A stretch of DNA of 64,000 nucleotides from Acidobacteriota bacterium (GTDB lineage Bacteria; Acidobacteriota; Vicinamibacteria; Vicinamibacterales; JAKQTR01), in contig JAPKZO010000005.1 in assembly GCA_026393755.1 (NCBI GenBank), forward strand, positions 120,757-184,756. The letters are read 5' to 3'. The translations under genes and the position numbers were made by a program. Below, one piece after another: positions 42,845-52,660 of this stretch. The notes beneath the pieces were generated by a model. The model was not told the origin of the DNA, did no database searches, and worked only from the letters and a program-made list of their open reading frames with translations. Each line of letters opens with the position of its first letter. The first letter of the stretch is position 1.

Positions 42845-45800
42845 ATGTCACGTTCGGTATGGTGCGGGTTTATCGTCTTGCTCATGGTCGTGTCCGGCGT
42901 GTCCGGAGCCTACGCACAATCCAACGCCTCGATTTCCGGCGTCGTGAAAGACTCCGCCGGGGGCGTCGTGCCCGGCGTGTCGGTCATCGTGAAGGATGAC
43001 GCAACGGGAAACGCCAGCGAGGCCGTCACCGGCGCGGATGGCCGGTATCAGGTGACGGCGCTCGGGGCCGGGTCGTACACGGTCACCGCGTCGCTGGCGG
43101 GTTTCAAGACCGCGGTGGCAAAGGGAGTCCGGCTTGCGCCAGGTCAACCAGTGACCGTGACGCTTACTCTTGATGTCGGACAGCTCTCGGAGACGGTCAC
43201 CGTCATGAGCAGCTCTGAACTCATCAACACCGAGACCGCCACCGTGGCGGCCACGCTCAACTCGGACCAGCTCACCCGGATGCCGACCCCGACGCGTAAC
43301 GCGCTGAACGCGATCACGTTCCTGCCCGGCGTCAACACGCCAGGGACCAACCGGGACTCGACGATCAACGGCTTGCCCGAAGGGTTCTTGAGCATCACGC
43401 TTGACGGCGTGAGCAACAACGACAACTTCCTGCGCAACACGGACTCGTTCTTCGCCTCCGTCACGCCGCGCCAGGATGCGGTCGAAGCCGTGTCGGTGAC
43501 CCTGGCGGCGAGCGGTGCCACGGCGGGCGCCGGGGCAGGCGCCGTGACGATGGCGTTTCAGACGCGGTCGGGGGGCAACAAGTTCTCGGGGAGCCTCTAC
43601 GAGTACTACCGCAACCCCAAGATGAACACGCCCTACATCTTCAACATCTACAACCACCTGCCGATCAACCAGGTCAAGCTGAGTCAGTACGGCGGGCGCG
43701 TCGGCGGCCCAATCATGATCCCGGGCCTCTTCAACGGCCGGGACAAGGCGTTCTTCTTCGTCCACTACGAGGAGATCGTCTACCCGAACAGCTTCACGCG
43801 CACGCGCACCGTCTTCAACTCGGCAGTCTACAGTGGCGTGTTCCGCTGGCAGTGCGCCACGGGGGTGTGCGAGAAGAACCTTCTCGATCTGGCGAGAGCC
43901 AACGGTCAGATCGCGACGATCGATCCGACGATGGCGAAGATCATGTCGATGATCGACGCGGCGACGAAGACGACCGGCACCCGCACCGCACAGGATCCGT
44001 TGTACGACACGTACGTGTTCAACAGCCCCGCGACCCTGTTCGAGCAGCAGCCGACTGTTCGCCTCGACTATAACCTCACCAGCAAGCACCGGCTGAGCGG
44101 CACGTGGTCCGTCATCAGGGCCAAACGCACGCCGGATTACCTCAACTCGGCCGACCCCCGCTTCCCGGGTGCGCCGAACCAGCGCGATTTCAAGTCGGTT
44201 CGGCCGCTCCTGTCGCTGTCTGTGCGGTCGGTGTTGTCCAAGAGCATCATCAACGAGCTGCGGGGAGGGGCGACGGCCTACGGTTCTGGGTCGACCTTTG
44301 GCCAACCGGCGGCCAACGCGTCACGCAACGCGCCGAGCAGCTTCGCCGACCAGGGAGGCTTCGCGATCACGACCCCGACGAGCACGACAGATTGGTATAC
44401 CTCTAACGGCCCAAGCTGGCGCACTTCGCCCACCTACACCCTGGACGAAACCCTCACGTGGCAGAAACGCGCGCACACGATGACGTTCGGCGCGTCGGGC
44501 ATGATCTCGAACGCCGACTCCGGCAGCCAGCAGATGGTTTCAGGGATACGGCTGGGGTTTGATACCAACAACGATCCGGCGAACGCGATGTTCACCGGTT
44601 CTGGAATCGATTCGTCGGTGCTGTCCTCCGCGAGAGCCGTGTATGCCGTGCTCACCGGTCGCGTGACCAGCATCAACAGCGCGGCCGTGCTCGACGCATC
44701 CGGGAAGTATGTGGAGCTCGGCCCGGTCAGCAACCCGGGAGGCATCAAGGTCTTCACGCTCTTTGCGCAGGATTCCTGGAAGGCGACGCCGACTCTCACC
44801 TTCACGGGAGGCGTGCGCTGGGAAGTGCAAACGCCGTTTGCCCCGTCCGCCAACGTGATGTCGTCGGTCACCATGGCGAGCGTGTGCGGCGTCTCGGGCC
44901 CTGGTAGCGGCGGGCTGTACAGCAAGTGCAAGTTCCTCACGCCAGGCGCCACCGGCGGCGTGACGCCCCAGTTCGTTCTGCTCGAGAAGGGCACGGAAGG
45001 GTACAAGCAAGACTGGAACAACGTTGGACCTTCGGTGAGCGTGGCGTGGCGGCCGAATAGGAAGACCGGCCTCTTCCGGACTATCCTTGGCGACCCGGAC
45101 CAGGCGACGTTGAGAGCCGGCTTCAATGTGTCCTACGAGCGCCAGGGCCTGACCGTGTTCACCAGCCTGTACGGGGGAAACCCCGGAGGCAGCACGACGT
45201 TGACGCGCAACGCCAATGCGGGACTGGTGCCGGCGGGCGAGTCGTGGCCGGTTCTGCTCTCCCAGCCGAGCCGTCTCTACTCAGCTTCCTTCAATCCGGA
45301 TCCGAGCTACCCGATCGCCATCCGGGCGAATCGGGTCGACAGTCTCAACGCGTTCGCGCCGGACATCCAGATCGCCCGGGTCAACAACTGGATGATTGGC
45401 TTCGCGCGGTCGCTCTCGAAGGACACCGCGCTTGAGATCCGCTACATCGGCAACCACGGCTACAACCAGTGGTCGTCGCTCAACTACAACCAGATCCGGG
45501 GTGAAAACCTCGTCGCCAACGGGTTCATGAATGAGTTCAAGCTCGCGATGGCGAACCTGACGGCCAACAACGCCGCGGCAGGCTCGAACCCGGCCCGTCT
45601 GGGCTCGTTTGCCTACTTCGGCTCTGGCACGGGCACGAGCCCGCTGCCTATTTATCTGGCCTATCTCAACGGCAGCACGGACTACAACAACGCGGCGGCC
45701 TACACCGGCGGATCGTCGACGTTCTCAAGTACGACGATCGCCGGTCGGCTGGTCGCCTCGAACCCCAACCCCACCACGGCGGCAGCCACCGATCTCGACG

Positions 45801-46753
45801 GCACCGCAACACGCCGGGCGAACGCGGCGAAGGTCGGATATCCGGCAAACTTCTTCGTGCTCAACCCCGATGTGAACAACGTCAACGTCACCGATAGCGG
45901 AGCGTTCAGCAATTACAACGCGCTGCAGATCGAACTGCGGCGGCGGCTGTCGCATGGCTTGTCGGCCAGCATCAACTACCAGTTCGCGGCTGAGGGCGGG
46001 TCGTCTTTTGACGGCTTCAGCTTCGGCCGCGTGATGGGACCCTCGGCCAACGTCCGCCACGCGATCAAAATGCAGTGGGACTGGACGCTCCCGTTCGGCC
46101 GGGGCCAGCGGTTCGGCCGCGACGTCAACCCCATCGCCAACCTTCTGATTGGCGGCTGGAGCGTCAACGGCGTCGGCCGTATGCAGACGGTCATGCAGGA
46201 CCTCGGCAACGTGCGGCTCGTCGGGATGACGAAGTCCGAGCTCCAGAAGATGTACAAGTACTACACGGTCGATGCGAGCACGTCGGTGAGCGGCCTCACC
46301 GAGATCTGGATGCTGCCGCCGGACGTGATCCTGAACACGCGGCGGGCGTTCAACACGAGCCCCACGACGGTCGATGGGTACTCCACGAGCCTCGGGGCGC
46401 CCTCGGGCAAGTACCTCGCGCCGGCGAACTCGGCGGCGTGCGTCCAAGTGAGAGCGGGCGACTGCGCGCCGCGCAATGTGCTGCTGCTTGCGCCGTGGTT
46501 CTACCGTTTCGATATGGGTGTGACCAAGCGCATCGACATCCACGGCTCGATGAACATGGAGTTGCGGCTCGACGTGCTCAACGTCTTCGACAGACCCAAC
46601 TACAACCCGGCCGTCCCGAGCACCACCACGAACAATTCGAACTACTGGGGGGCGGCGAACAACTTCAAGGTGACCAGCGCCTACACCGATGCGAGCAACA
46701 CGTACGATCCGGGCGGCCGGATCGGCCAGCTGATGGTTCGATTCACCTGGTAG
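42845..46753 (+). CDS. TonB-dependent receptor with N-terminal carboxypeptidase-regulatory-like domain
   Basis: 1302 residues from ATG 42845, with GGAGGG upstream. Signal peptide ends near residue 24 (AYAQ). Residues 28-110 are the regulatory-like domain (ASISGVVKDSAGGVVPGVSVIVKD, YTVTASLAGFKTA). A plug follows (ATLNSDQLTRMPTPTRNALNAITFLPGV), then a long beta-barrel rich in Asn and aromatic residues (NYNQIRGENL, NLRLDVLNVFDRPNY) and the terminal strand IGQLMVRFTW ending in Trp. This large OmpA-like transporter type is typical of Acidobacteriota, where members take up large glycans or peptides. No clear TonB box was seen. A double hairpin terminator follows immediately. Confidence 0.93.
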   Translation: MSRSVWCGFIVLLMVVSGVSGAYAQSNASISGVVKDSAGGVVPGVSVIVKDDATGNASEAVTGADGRYQVTALGAGSYTVTASLAGFKTAVAKGVRLAPGQPVTVTLTLDVGQLSETVTVMSSSELINTETATVAATLNSDQLTRMPTPTRNALNAITFLPGVNTPGTNRDSTINGLPEGFLSITLDGVSNNDNFLRNTDSFFASVTPRQDAVEAVSVTLAASGATAGAGAGAVTMAFQTRSGGNKFSGSLYEYYRNPKMNTPYIFNIYNHLPINQVKLSQYGGRVGGPIMIPGLFNGRDKAFFFVHYEEIVYPNSFTRTRTVFNSAVYSGVFRWQCATGVCEKNLLDLARANGQIATIDPTMAKIMSMIDAATKTTGTRTAQDPLYDTYVFNSPATLFEQQPTVRLDYNLTSKHRLSGTWSVIRAKRTPDYLNSADPRFPGAPNQRDFKSVRPLLSLSVRSVLSKSIINELRGGATAYGSGSTFGQPAANASRNAPSSFADQGGFAITTPTSTTDWYTSNGPSWRTSPTYTLDETLTWQKRAHTMTFGASGMISNADSGSQQMVSGIRLGFDTNNDPANAMFTGSGIDSSVLSSARAVYAVLTGRVTSINSAAVLDASGKYVELGPVSNPGGIKVFTLFAQDSWKATPTLTFTGGVRWEVQTPFAPSANVMSSVTMASVCGVSGPGSGGLYSKCKFLTPGATGGVTPQFVLLEKGTEGYKQDWNNVGPSVSVAWRPNRKTGLFRTILGDPDQATLRAGFNVSYERQGLTVFTSLYGGNPGGSTTLTRNANAGLVPAGESWPVLLSQPSRLYSASFNPDPSYPIAIRANRVDSLNAFAPDIQIARVNNWMIGFARSLSKDTALEIRYIGNHGYNQWSSLNYNQIRGENLVANGFMNEFKLAMANLTANNAAAGSNPARLGSFAYFGSGTGTSPLPIYLAYLNGSTDYNNAAAYTGGSSTFSSTTIAGRLVASNPNPTTAAATDLDGTATRRANAAKVGYPANFFVLNPDVNNVNVTDSGAFSNYNALQIELRRRLSHGLSASINYQFAAEGGSSFDGFSFGRVMGPSANVRHAIKMQWDWTLPFGRGQRFGRDVNPIANLLIGGWSVNGVGRMQTVMQDLGNVRLVGMTKSELQKMYKYYTVDASTSVSGLTEIWMLPPDVILNTRRAFNTSPTTVDGYSTSLGAPSGKYLAPANSAACVQVRAGDCAPRNVLLLAPWFYRFDMGVTKRIDIHGSMNMELRLDVLNVFDRPNYNPAVPSTTTNNSNYWGAANNFKVTSAYTDASNTYDPGGRIGQLMVRFTW

Positions 46754-46764
46754 TCGTGTTGTAA

Positions 46765-46790
46765 GGCCCGCCTCCCCCACGAGGCGGGCC
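46765..46790 (+). terminator. First hairpin downstream of the TonB receptor
   Basis: GGCCCGCCTC and GAGGCGGGCC form a perfect 10 bp stem with a 6-base C-rich loop. There is no T run after it, so it may be a processing or backup hairpin for the stronger terminator 10 bases downstream. Confidence 0.55.
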
Positions 46791-46800
46791 CGTCAACCCG

Positions 46801-46840
46801 GCCGGTGGGGCCCATCGGGGCTCCACCGGCTTTTCTTTTT
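46801..46840 (+). terminator. Rho-independent terminator of the TonB receptor gene
   Basis: GCCGGTGG(G)GCCC, loop ATC, GGGG(C)TCCACCGGC form a long GC-rich stem followed at once by TTTTCTTTTT. The stem and T tract are textbook for intrinsic termination. Confidence 0.9.
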
Positions 46841-46975
46841 GCCCTCGGTCCTTCGATGCACAGGTTCGGTGACAAGATTGTTCCCTCGGGACTACATGCT
46901 GAGCTAGCGTTGTGACCGGCAGCTGTGCGGGGATACGCTACTCTGATTGTGAGTCGAAGCACTCGGGAGCCGCTG

Positions 46976-48808
46976 ATGTCATCGCCAGGCCGTCCCTGCG
47001 GGGTTCTTCTGTTTACCGTGGTGGCACTGGCCGCCGGTGTCGCAGCACGGGGTGCACCTCCGTCCGCATCCGAATCCGCGTCGGCGGGTCAATCTCGTCT
47101 CGCCGCCGAACGCCCGGTTGGCCCCATGGTCGATTTCGTCGCCGTGGAGGCGGACGGCACGCCCGTGGTCGATCTTCAGTCGAAGGAGGTGGAGGTTCGG
47201 ATCAACAGCCGGGTCAGAGTCGTCCGCGTACTGCGGCTGGTGGCGACCGCACCGGCCCCCCCTGCGCCAGGCTCGGCTGCCCGCCTGCCACCCCCGTTCG
47301 GCACCAACGCGAACGTGGCGGTCGGCCGGCGCCTCGCGCTCATTGTCGATCAGGAATCGTTCGTTGGCGGACGCGAACCGCTCCTCCGCAGCGCGGTCGA
47401 GGGGCTGCTGACGCAGTTGACCTCGGCCGACCAGACCATGGTCGTCGCTCTACCCTTTGGCGGCGTGACGGTGCCCTTCACGTCAAACACTTCCCGCGTC
47501 CGGCTGGCGATGGAGAGCGTGTCGGGACAGGGGTCCAGCACCGAGACCGGATCGGAGCTGGCCTGCCGCACGCGCCAGTTCCTTGAATCGCTCGACGGAT
47601 TCCTCCAGGGGCAGGCCGGCCAACAGTCGCCCCTCACGGTGGTCTTGTTTACGGCCGGGCTCGCCGCCCCGCGTCGGGATGCGCCATTGGCCCTCGGGCC
47701 GGGCATGTGCGAATTGCTGGTCCAGCACTTCCGGCGCATCACTATCACTGCGAGCGCCGCGCGCGCGAACTTCTACGTGAGTCAGCCAGCCGATATCGGG
47801 ATAAGCGGCGGGATCTGGCGCGAGTCGATTGGCGGCGTCGGTTACCTCGGATCAGACAACCCGCTCGAGGGCATCGAGCACCTCGCAGGCGCCACAGGTG
47901 GCGCGCGTTTGCCGCTCGATACGGCGGGTACCGGCTCGTTGCTCCGCGTGGCGAGAGAAACGTCGGCATACTACATGGCCGAACTCGAGCCCGAACGCGG
48001 CGACGTGTCCGGCCGCAGCCGGTCTCTCGATATACGAGTCGCTCGCCGAGGCGTCACGGTGCGCGTTCGTCCGGAGATCACCTTTGTCGAACAGCCGCGG
48101 CGGACGGCGGCGACCCGGCTCACTGTCCCCGAACTGCTCGGCTCCCGCGAGGCGTTCACGGACGTGCCTCTGCGCGCGGCCGGCTTCACCGTAAGCGAGC
48201 CGGACGGGCGGCTCCGCGTGGGAGTCGTCGTCGAGCCGGTCGATCCGGTGGCGCCGCTCGACTCGGTGGGAGCGGTCCTTGTCGACGGCGACGGCCGCAT
48301 CGTTGCCCGCTGGTTCGCCTCCGAGACGATCGCGCGCCCGATCATGGGCGCGATGACGGTCCCGCCCGGAACGTACCGGCTGCGCGTGGCGGCCATCGAC
48401 AAGGCCGGCCGGCCGGGAGCGGCCGAAGACGTGGTTGAGGTGCACCTCATTCCTGTCGGTCCGCTGTCGCTTGGCTCTCTGATGCTCGGCGTCTCGCGCG
48501 ACGGCGGCGTGGGCCCGCGGCTCGAGTTCGGCTCCGAACCTGCGGCCATCGCGTCATTCGACATCTACGGCGGCCCGGCGGGCATGCGCCTGTCATCGAG
48601 GTTGGAAGTGGCCCGCGATCCGGACGGGCCGGCTCTGGTTGCCGTGCCGTTGGCGTTGACGCGCGCCGGTGAATCGCGCGTCGTGGCGACGGGCGCGGTG
48701 CCCCTCGGCGCACTGCCGCCGGGCGATTACGTCGTCCGCGGCATCGTCCGGCTCGAGGACGGCACGACGGGACGCGTGGTTCGCACACTCAGAAAAGTGG
48801 CCCGTTAG
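46976..48808 (+). CDS. Large secreted VWA-domain protein (acidobacterial type)
   Basis: 610 residues from ATG 46976, with GGGAG six bases upstream. Signal peptide (about 8-27). The prefix VDFVAVEADGTPVVDLQSKEVEVRINSRV leads to a VWA-like domain (about 95-310) whose MIDAS is degenerate (LIVDQESFVG in place of DxSxS), so metal binding may be lost. A C-terminal region of about 250 residues is beta-rich (RLRVGVVVEPVDPVAPLDSVGAVL, GRSLDIRVARRGVTVRVRPE). It begins just after the receptor terminator and is followed after one base by the membrane TPR gene. Confidence 0.82.
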   Translation: MSSPGRPCGVLLFTVVALAAGVAARGAPPSASESASAGQSRLAAERPVGPMVDFVAVEADGTPVVDLQSKEVEVRINSRVRVVRVLRLVATAPAPPAPGSAARLPPPFGTNANVAVGRRLALIVDQESFVGGREPLLRSAVEGLLTQLTSADQTMVVALPFGGVTVPFTSNTSRVRLAMESVSGQGSSTETGSELACRTRQFLESLDGFLQGQAGQQSPLTVVLFTAGLAAPRRDAPLALGPGMCELLVQHFRRITITASAARANFYVSQPADIGISGGIWRESIGGVGYLGSDNPLEGIEHLAGATGGARLPLDTAGTGSLLRVARETSAYYMAELEPERGDVSGRSRSLDIRVARRGVTVRVRPEITFVEQPRRTAATRLTVPELLGSREAFTDVPLRAAGFTVSEPDGRLRVGVVVEPVDPVAPLDSVGAVLVDGDGRIVARWFASETIARPIMGAMTVPPGTYRLRVAAIDKAGRPGAAEDVVEVHLIPVGPLSLGSLMLGVSRDGGVGPRLEFGSEPAAIASFDIYGGPAGMRLSSRLEVARDPDGPALVAVPLALTRAGESRVVATGAVPLGALPPGDYVVRGIVRLEDGTTGRVVRTLRKVAR

Positions 48809-48809
48809 G

Positions 48810-51239
48810 ATGAAAGCGACTCGCCGGGCGCCACCTGCGGCGAACCGTCGCACGTGGGGCATATGGCTTCTGCTGCCGGCATTGCTGCTGGTCACGCTGG
48901 CCGCCTATCATCCGGCGTGGCATGGCGGCATGTTGTGGGACGATGATGGCCATATCACCCGCAGAGATCTGCGCTCGACGGAAGGACTGGGACGAATCTG
49001 GTTTGAGATGGGAGCGACCCAGCAATACTACCCCGTCGTCCACTCCGCATTCTGGCTCCAGCACAGACTCTGGGGTGACGACACCTTCGGGTATCACCTC
49101 GTCAACATCATCCTGCACGCGCTGTCGGCATTCCTGCTGGCATTGACGCTGCGCAGACTTGCAGTGCCGGGAGCCGTGCTGGCGGCGTTCCTTTTCGCGC
49201 TGCATCCCGTGCACGTCGAGTCGGTGGCATGGATCACCGAGTTGAAGAACACCCTGTCGGGCGCACTTTACCTGGGCGCCGCACTCGCCTACCTGCATTT
49301 CGACCACAGCAGGAGGAGGCGGGTCTATGCGCTGGCCGCCGGGCTGTTCGTCCTTGGGCTGCTGAGCAAGACCGTTACCGCCACGTTGCCAGCCGCCCTG
49401 CTGGTGGTGTTCTGGTGGCAGCGCGGACAGCTGACCTGGCGGCGAGACGTCGTGCCGCTGCTGCCCTGGTTCGGACTGGGCGCGGCCGGCGGCCTGCTGA
49501 CCGCGTGGATCGAGCGCACGCTCATCGGCGCTCAAGGGATCGAGTTCCAGTTCACTCTGGTGGAACGATGCCTGATCGCCGGACGCGTCGTCTGGTTCTA
49601 TCTTGCCAAACTGCTCTGGCCGGCGGACTTGATCTTCAGCTATCCCCGCTGGCAGATCGACCAGACCGCCGCGTGGCAGTATCTCTATCCGCTGGGCGTG
49701 GTCGTGCTGCTCGCGGCCCTCTGGCTGCTGCGAAGGCGCACGAGGGCGCCGCTGGCGGCGATGCTGCTGTTCGTCGGGACGCTCTTTCCGGTGCTGGGCT
49801 TCTTCAACGTGTATCCGTTCCGGTACTCGTTGGTAGCGGATCACTTTCAATACCTGCCGAGCCTGTTCATCATTGCCGTGTTTGCCGCCGGAGTGGCCGA
49901 GGTTGCCGGACGATGGAAGATCCGGAACCGGCCAGCCCTGGCAGCCGCCGGGATGCTGATGCTGGTCGCGCCGCTGGGGTGCCTGACGTGGAGTGATAGC
50001 GGCCAGTACGCCAACGCCGAATTGCTCTATCGCACGACGCTCGAACGCAATCCGGCCTCGTGGCTCGCCTATAACAATCTGGGCGCCTTAGAGCTTCGCG
50101 GCGGGATATCGGACATTCCGGAGGCGATGCGGCACGTCAATCAATCCCTGAAGCTCAATCCGACCTCGGCGGAGGCCCTCAATAATCTGGGATATGCATT
50201 GCAGCGGCTGGGTCGCTTCGAAGAGGCGATGACCTATCACCAGGAAGCGCTGCGGCGAATTCCGCGCTTCGCCGAAGCGTGCAACAACCTCGGCGTGGAT
50301 CTTCAGCGGCTGGGCCGGCTCGAGGAAGCGGAGTCTCGGTACAGGGAGGCATTGGCGATCAACCCGTTTCTCGCGGAAGCGCACCACAACCTCGGTGATG
50401 TCTTGCGGAGAAAGGGCAAGAGCGAGGAGGCCCTGGCGCACGCCCACGAGGCTCTCCGGATCGATCCGGATTACGCAGACGCCCGCGACAACCTGGGCAA
50501 TGTGCTCCAGGGGATGGGCAAGCTCGACGAGGCGGTGACGCAGTACCAGGCCGCGATCAGGCTCAAGCCGGATTTCCCCGAAGCACACAATAACCTGGGA
50601 GTGGCGCTGTCGAGAATGGGGCGTGTCGAAGAAGCCCTGGCAGAGCACGAGGAGGCGCTGCGGCTCAAGCCGGACTTCGCCGATGCCCACTACAACCGGG
50701 GAAATGCCCTGCGGCAGGCCGGCCGGATCGAGGAAGCCGTGGCGGAGTTCAGGGAGGCTCTGCGGATCCAGCCGGGCCACCTCGAGGCACACAACAATCT
50801 GGGCACCGCCTTGGAATCGCTGGGCAGGTTTGACGAAGCGCTCGCGCAATATCGTGAAGCCCTGGAGCTCGCTCCAGGCTCTGCCAGGATCCATGACAAC
50901 GTGGGTTACGCCCTGCTGCGGACGGGGCGCGTGGAAGAAGCGGTGATCCACTTCAGGGAGGCGCAGCGGATTCAGCCCGACTACGCCCCTGCGCATCACA
51001 ACCTCGGGAGCGTCCTCTACGGGGCCGGGCGCTTCGAGGCGGCGGTGGCCCAGTACCGCGAGGCGCTCAGGTATGATCCCGGCTCGGCCGAAACGCACAA
51101 CAACCTCGGCGTCGCATTGGAGCGCCTGGGCAGGCTCGCGGAAGCGATGACGCATTTTGAGGAGGCGGTGCGTCTCAAACCAGGTTTCACAGAGGCTCGC
51201 GCCAACCTGAGCCGGGCGATGACCGCGCTCAAGAGATGA
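48810..51239 (+). CDS. Membrane TPR protein (TMTC-like, multi-pass N-terminus and 12 TPR units)
   Basis: 809 residues from ATG 48810. The first about 400 residues contain around ten transmembrane segments interrupted by WDDDGHITRRDLRSTEGLGRIW and HPVHVESVAWITELKN. These match the N-terminal part of bacterial and eukaryotic TMTC-type proteins, which resemble O-mannosyltransferases. The DD of WDDDGH sits where the GT-C catalytic acid is found. The C-terminal about 400 residues are twelve consecutive 34-residue TPRs (ALNNLGYALQRLGRFEEAM...). A glycosyltransferase role acting on the periplasmic face is plausible but inferred. It begins one base after the VWA gene, so they are co-transcribed. Confidence 0.85.
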   Translation: MKATRRAPPAANRRTWGIWLLLPALLLVTLAAYHPAWHGGMLWDDDGHITRRDLRSTEGLGRIWFEMGATQQYYPVVHSAFWLQHRLWGDDTFGYHLVNIILHALSAFLLALTLRRLAVPGAVLAAFLFALHPVHVESVAWITELKNTLSGALYLGAALAYLHFDHSRRRRVYALAAGLFVLGLLSKTVTATLPAALLVVFWWQRGQLTWRRDVVPLLPWFGLGAAGGLLTAWIERTLIGAQGIEFQFTLVERCLIAGRVVWFYLAKLLWPADLIFSYPRWQIDQTAAWQYLYPLGVVVLLAALWLLRRRTRAPLAAMLLFVGTLFPVLGFFNVYPFRYSLVADHFQYLPSLFIIAVFAAGVAEVAGRWKIRNRPALAAAGMLMLVAPLGCLTWSDSGQYANAELLYRTTLERNPASWLAYNNLGALELRGGISDIPEAMRHVNQSLKLNPTSAEALNNLGYALQRLGRFEEAMTYHQEALRRIPRFAEACNNLGVDLQRLGRLEEAESRYREALAINPFLAEAHHNLGDVLRRKGKSEEALAHAHEALRIDPDYADARDNLGNVLQGMGKLDEAVTQYQAAIRLKPDFPEAHNNLGVALSRMGRVEEALAEHEEALRLKPDFADAHYNRGNALRQAGRIEEAVAEFREALRIQPGHLEAHNNLGTALESLGRFDEALAQYREALELAPGSARIHDNVGYALLRTGRVEEAVIHFREAQRIQPDYAPAHHNLGSVLYGAGRFEAAVAQYREALRYDPGSAETHNNLGVALERLGRLAEAMTHFEEAVRLKPGFTEARANLSRAMTALKR

Positions 51240-51345
51240 AGAGACGGCGGAGTCGTATAATCAAGGCGCTCTCCGACGACCGCCGACCGAACCGCACAGC
51301 CGAAGCCGCGGTGCTGGGGCGCACCGGCGCACAGGTAACATACCC

Positions 51346-52635
51346 ATGTCTGACATGAGCCTCGAAGTCGTTCTCATCATCGTGTTGATTCTGGTGAATG
51401 GCGTCTTTTCGCTCGCCGAATTCGCGATGGCGTCGTCGCGCAAGGCGCGCCTGCAGCAGCGCCTGGATGACGGAGACGCGCGTGCAAAGAAGGCCCTCGC
51501 GCTGTTCGCCCACCCCCTCGACTTCCTCTCGACGGTGCAGATTGGCATCACGCTGATCGGCGTGCTGGCCGGCGCGATGGGCGGCGCCACGCTGGCGGGT
51601 GTGCTGGCAACCCACCTGGAACGGATCCCCGTGCTGGCGGCGTACGCCTCGTCTCTCGCGCTGGGCATCGTCGTGCTGGTCATCACGTTCCTGACGCTGG
51701 TCGTCGGCGAGCTCGTTCCGAAGAAGCTCGCGCTCCAGAACCCCGAGGCGATCATTTCGGCGATGGCGCAGCCCATGGGCGTGCTCACGCGGGTGTTCTC
51801 GCCCCTGGTGCGGGTGCTCAGTTCGTCGACCAGCGTGGTGCTGCGTCTCGTCGGCGTCACGCCCCGGCCGGACGTGCCGATCACTGAGGAAGAGCTCCAG
51901 GTGCTGCTCGATCAGGGGCGACAGGCGGGCGTGTTCGAGGCCTCCGAACAGGACATGGTCGAGGGCGTGTTCCGCCTCACGGAACGGCGTGTGTTCCAGG
52001 TGATGAAGCCGCGAACCGAGATCATCTGGCTCGACATCAACGAGCCGGACGAGGTCAGCCGCGGGAAGATTGCCGCCAGCGCTTACGCCCGCTTCCCAGT
52101 CTGCGCCGACAGCCTGGACAACGTCCTCGGCGTCGTCAGGGCGCGAGACTGGCTGCTCGCCAACGGCGCACCCTTGAAGAGCTCAATGCAGCCTGCCCAC
52201 TTTGTGCCGGAGACGGCCATGGCGTCGCGAGCGCTCGACATGTTCCGGGCACGCAAACCCGAACTCATGCTGGTGATCGACGAGTTCGGCGGCGTCCAAG
52301 GCCTGCTGACGATTACGGACCTCCTCTCGGAGATCGTCGAGGGCATCGATACGAGCGAACCGCAGGCGGTCCAGCGCCAGGACGGATCGTGGCTGGTGGA
52401 CGGCCTGCTGTCGATCGACGATTTCAAGGATCGATTCGAGATCGCCAGCCAGATGCCCGACGAGGATAACTACGAGTCGGTCGGCGGCTTCGTGATGATG
52501 AGCCTCGGCCGCATCCCCAAGACGACCGACCGTTTCGACTGGGAAGGCCTGCGCTTCGAAGTGATGGACATGGACGGCAAACGCGTGGACAAGGTCCTGG
52601 TCACCCGCCTCCCGGCCGCGTCACCGGGCTCGTGA
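51346..52635 (+). CDS. CNNM/CorC-family (HlyC/CorC) membrane protein with CBS domains
   Basis: 429 residues. DUF21/CNNM domain with about four transmembrane segments (residues 1-190; VEVVLIIVLILVNGVFSLAEFAMASSRKARL, LGIVVLVITFLTLVVGELVPKKLALQNP, in part), a CBS pair (about 200-330; VFQVMKPRTEIIWLD, VPETAMASRALDMFRARKPELMLVIDEFGGVQGLLTITDL) and a C-terminal CorC_HlyC domain (SVGGFVMMSLGRIPKTTDRF). Members are linked to Mg/Co or Na/Mg transport. TATAAT at 51256-51261 is a possible -10 box, though no good -35 is in place. Confidence 0.93.
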   Translation: MSDMSLEVVLIIVLILVNGVFSLAEFAMASSRKARLQQRLDDGDARAKKALALFAHPLDFLSTVQIGITLIGVLAGAMGGATLAGVLATHLERIPVLAAYASSLALGIVVLVITFLTLVVGELVPKKLALQNPEAIISAMAQPMGVLTRVFSPLVRVLSSSTSVVLRLVGVTPRPDVPITEEELQVLLDQGRQAGVFEASEQDMVEGVFRLTERRVFQVMKPRTEIIWLDINEPDEVSRGKIAASAYARFPVCADSLDNVLGVVRARDWLLANGAPLKSSMQPAHFVPETAMASRALDMFRARKPELMLVIDEFGGVQGLLTITDLLSEIVEGIDTSEPQAVQRQDGSWLVDGLLSIDDFKDRFEIASQMPDEDNYESVGGFVMMSLGRIPKTTDRFDWEGLRFEVMDMDGKRVDKVLVTRLPAASPGS

Positions 52636-52660
52636 TTCGAGCAACGTGGAGAAGAGACTG

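Noticed and set aside
50040..51239. Tandem DNA repeats as a mobile or satellite element
   Set aside because: The 102-base period is explained by twelve 34-residue TPR units of the membrane TPR protein.
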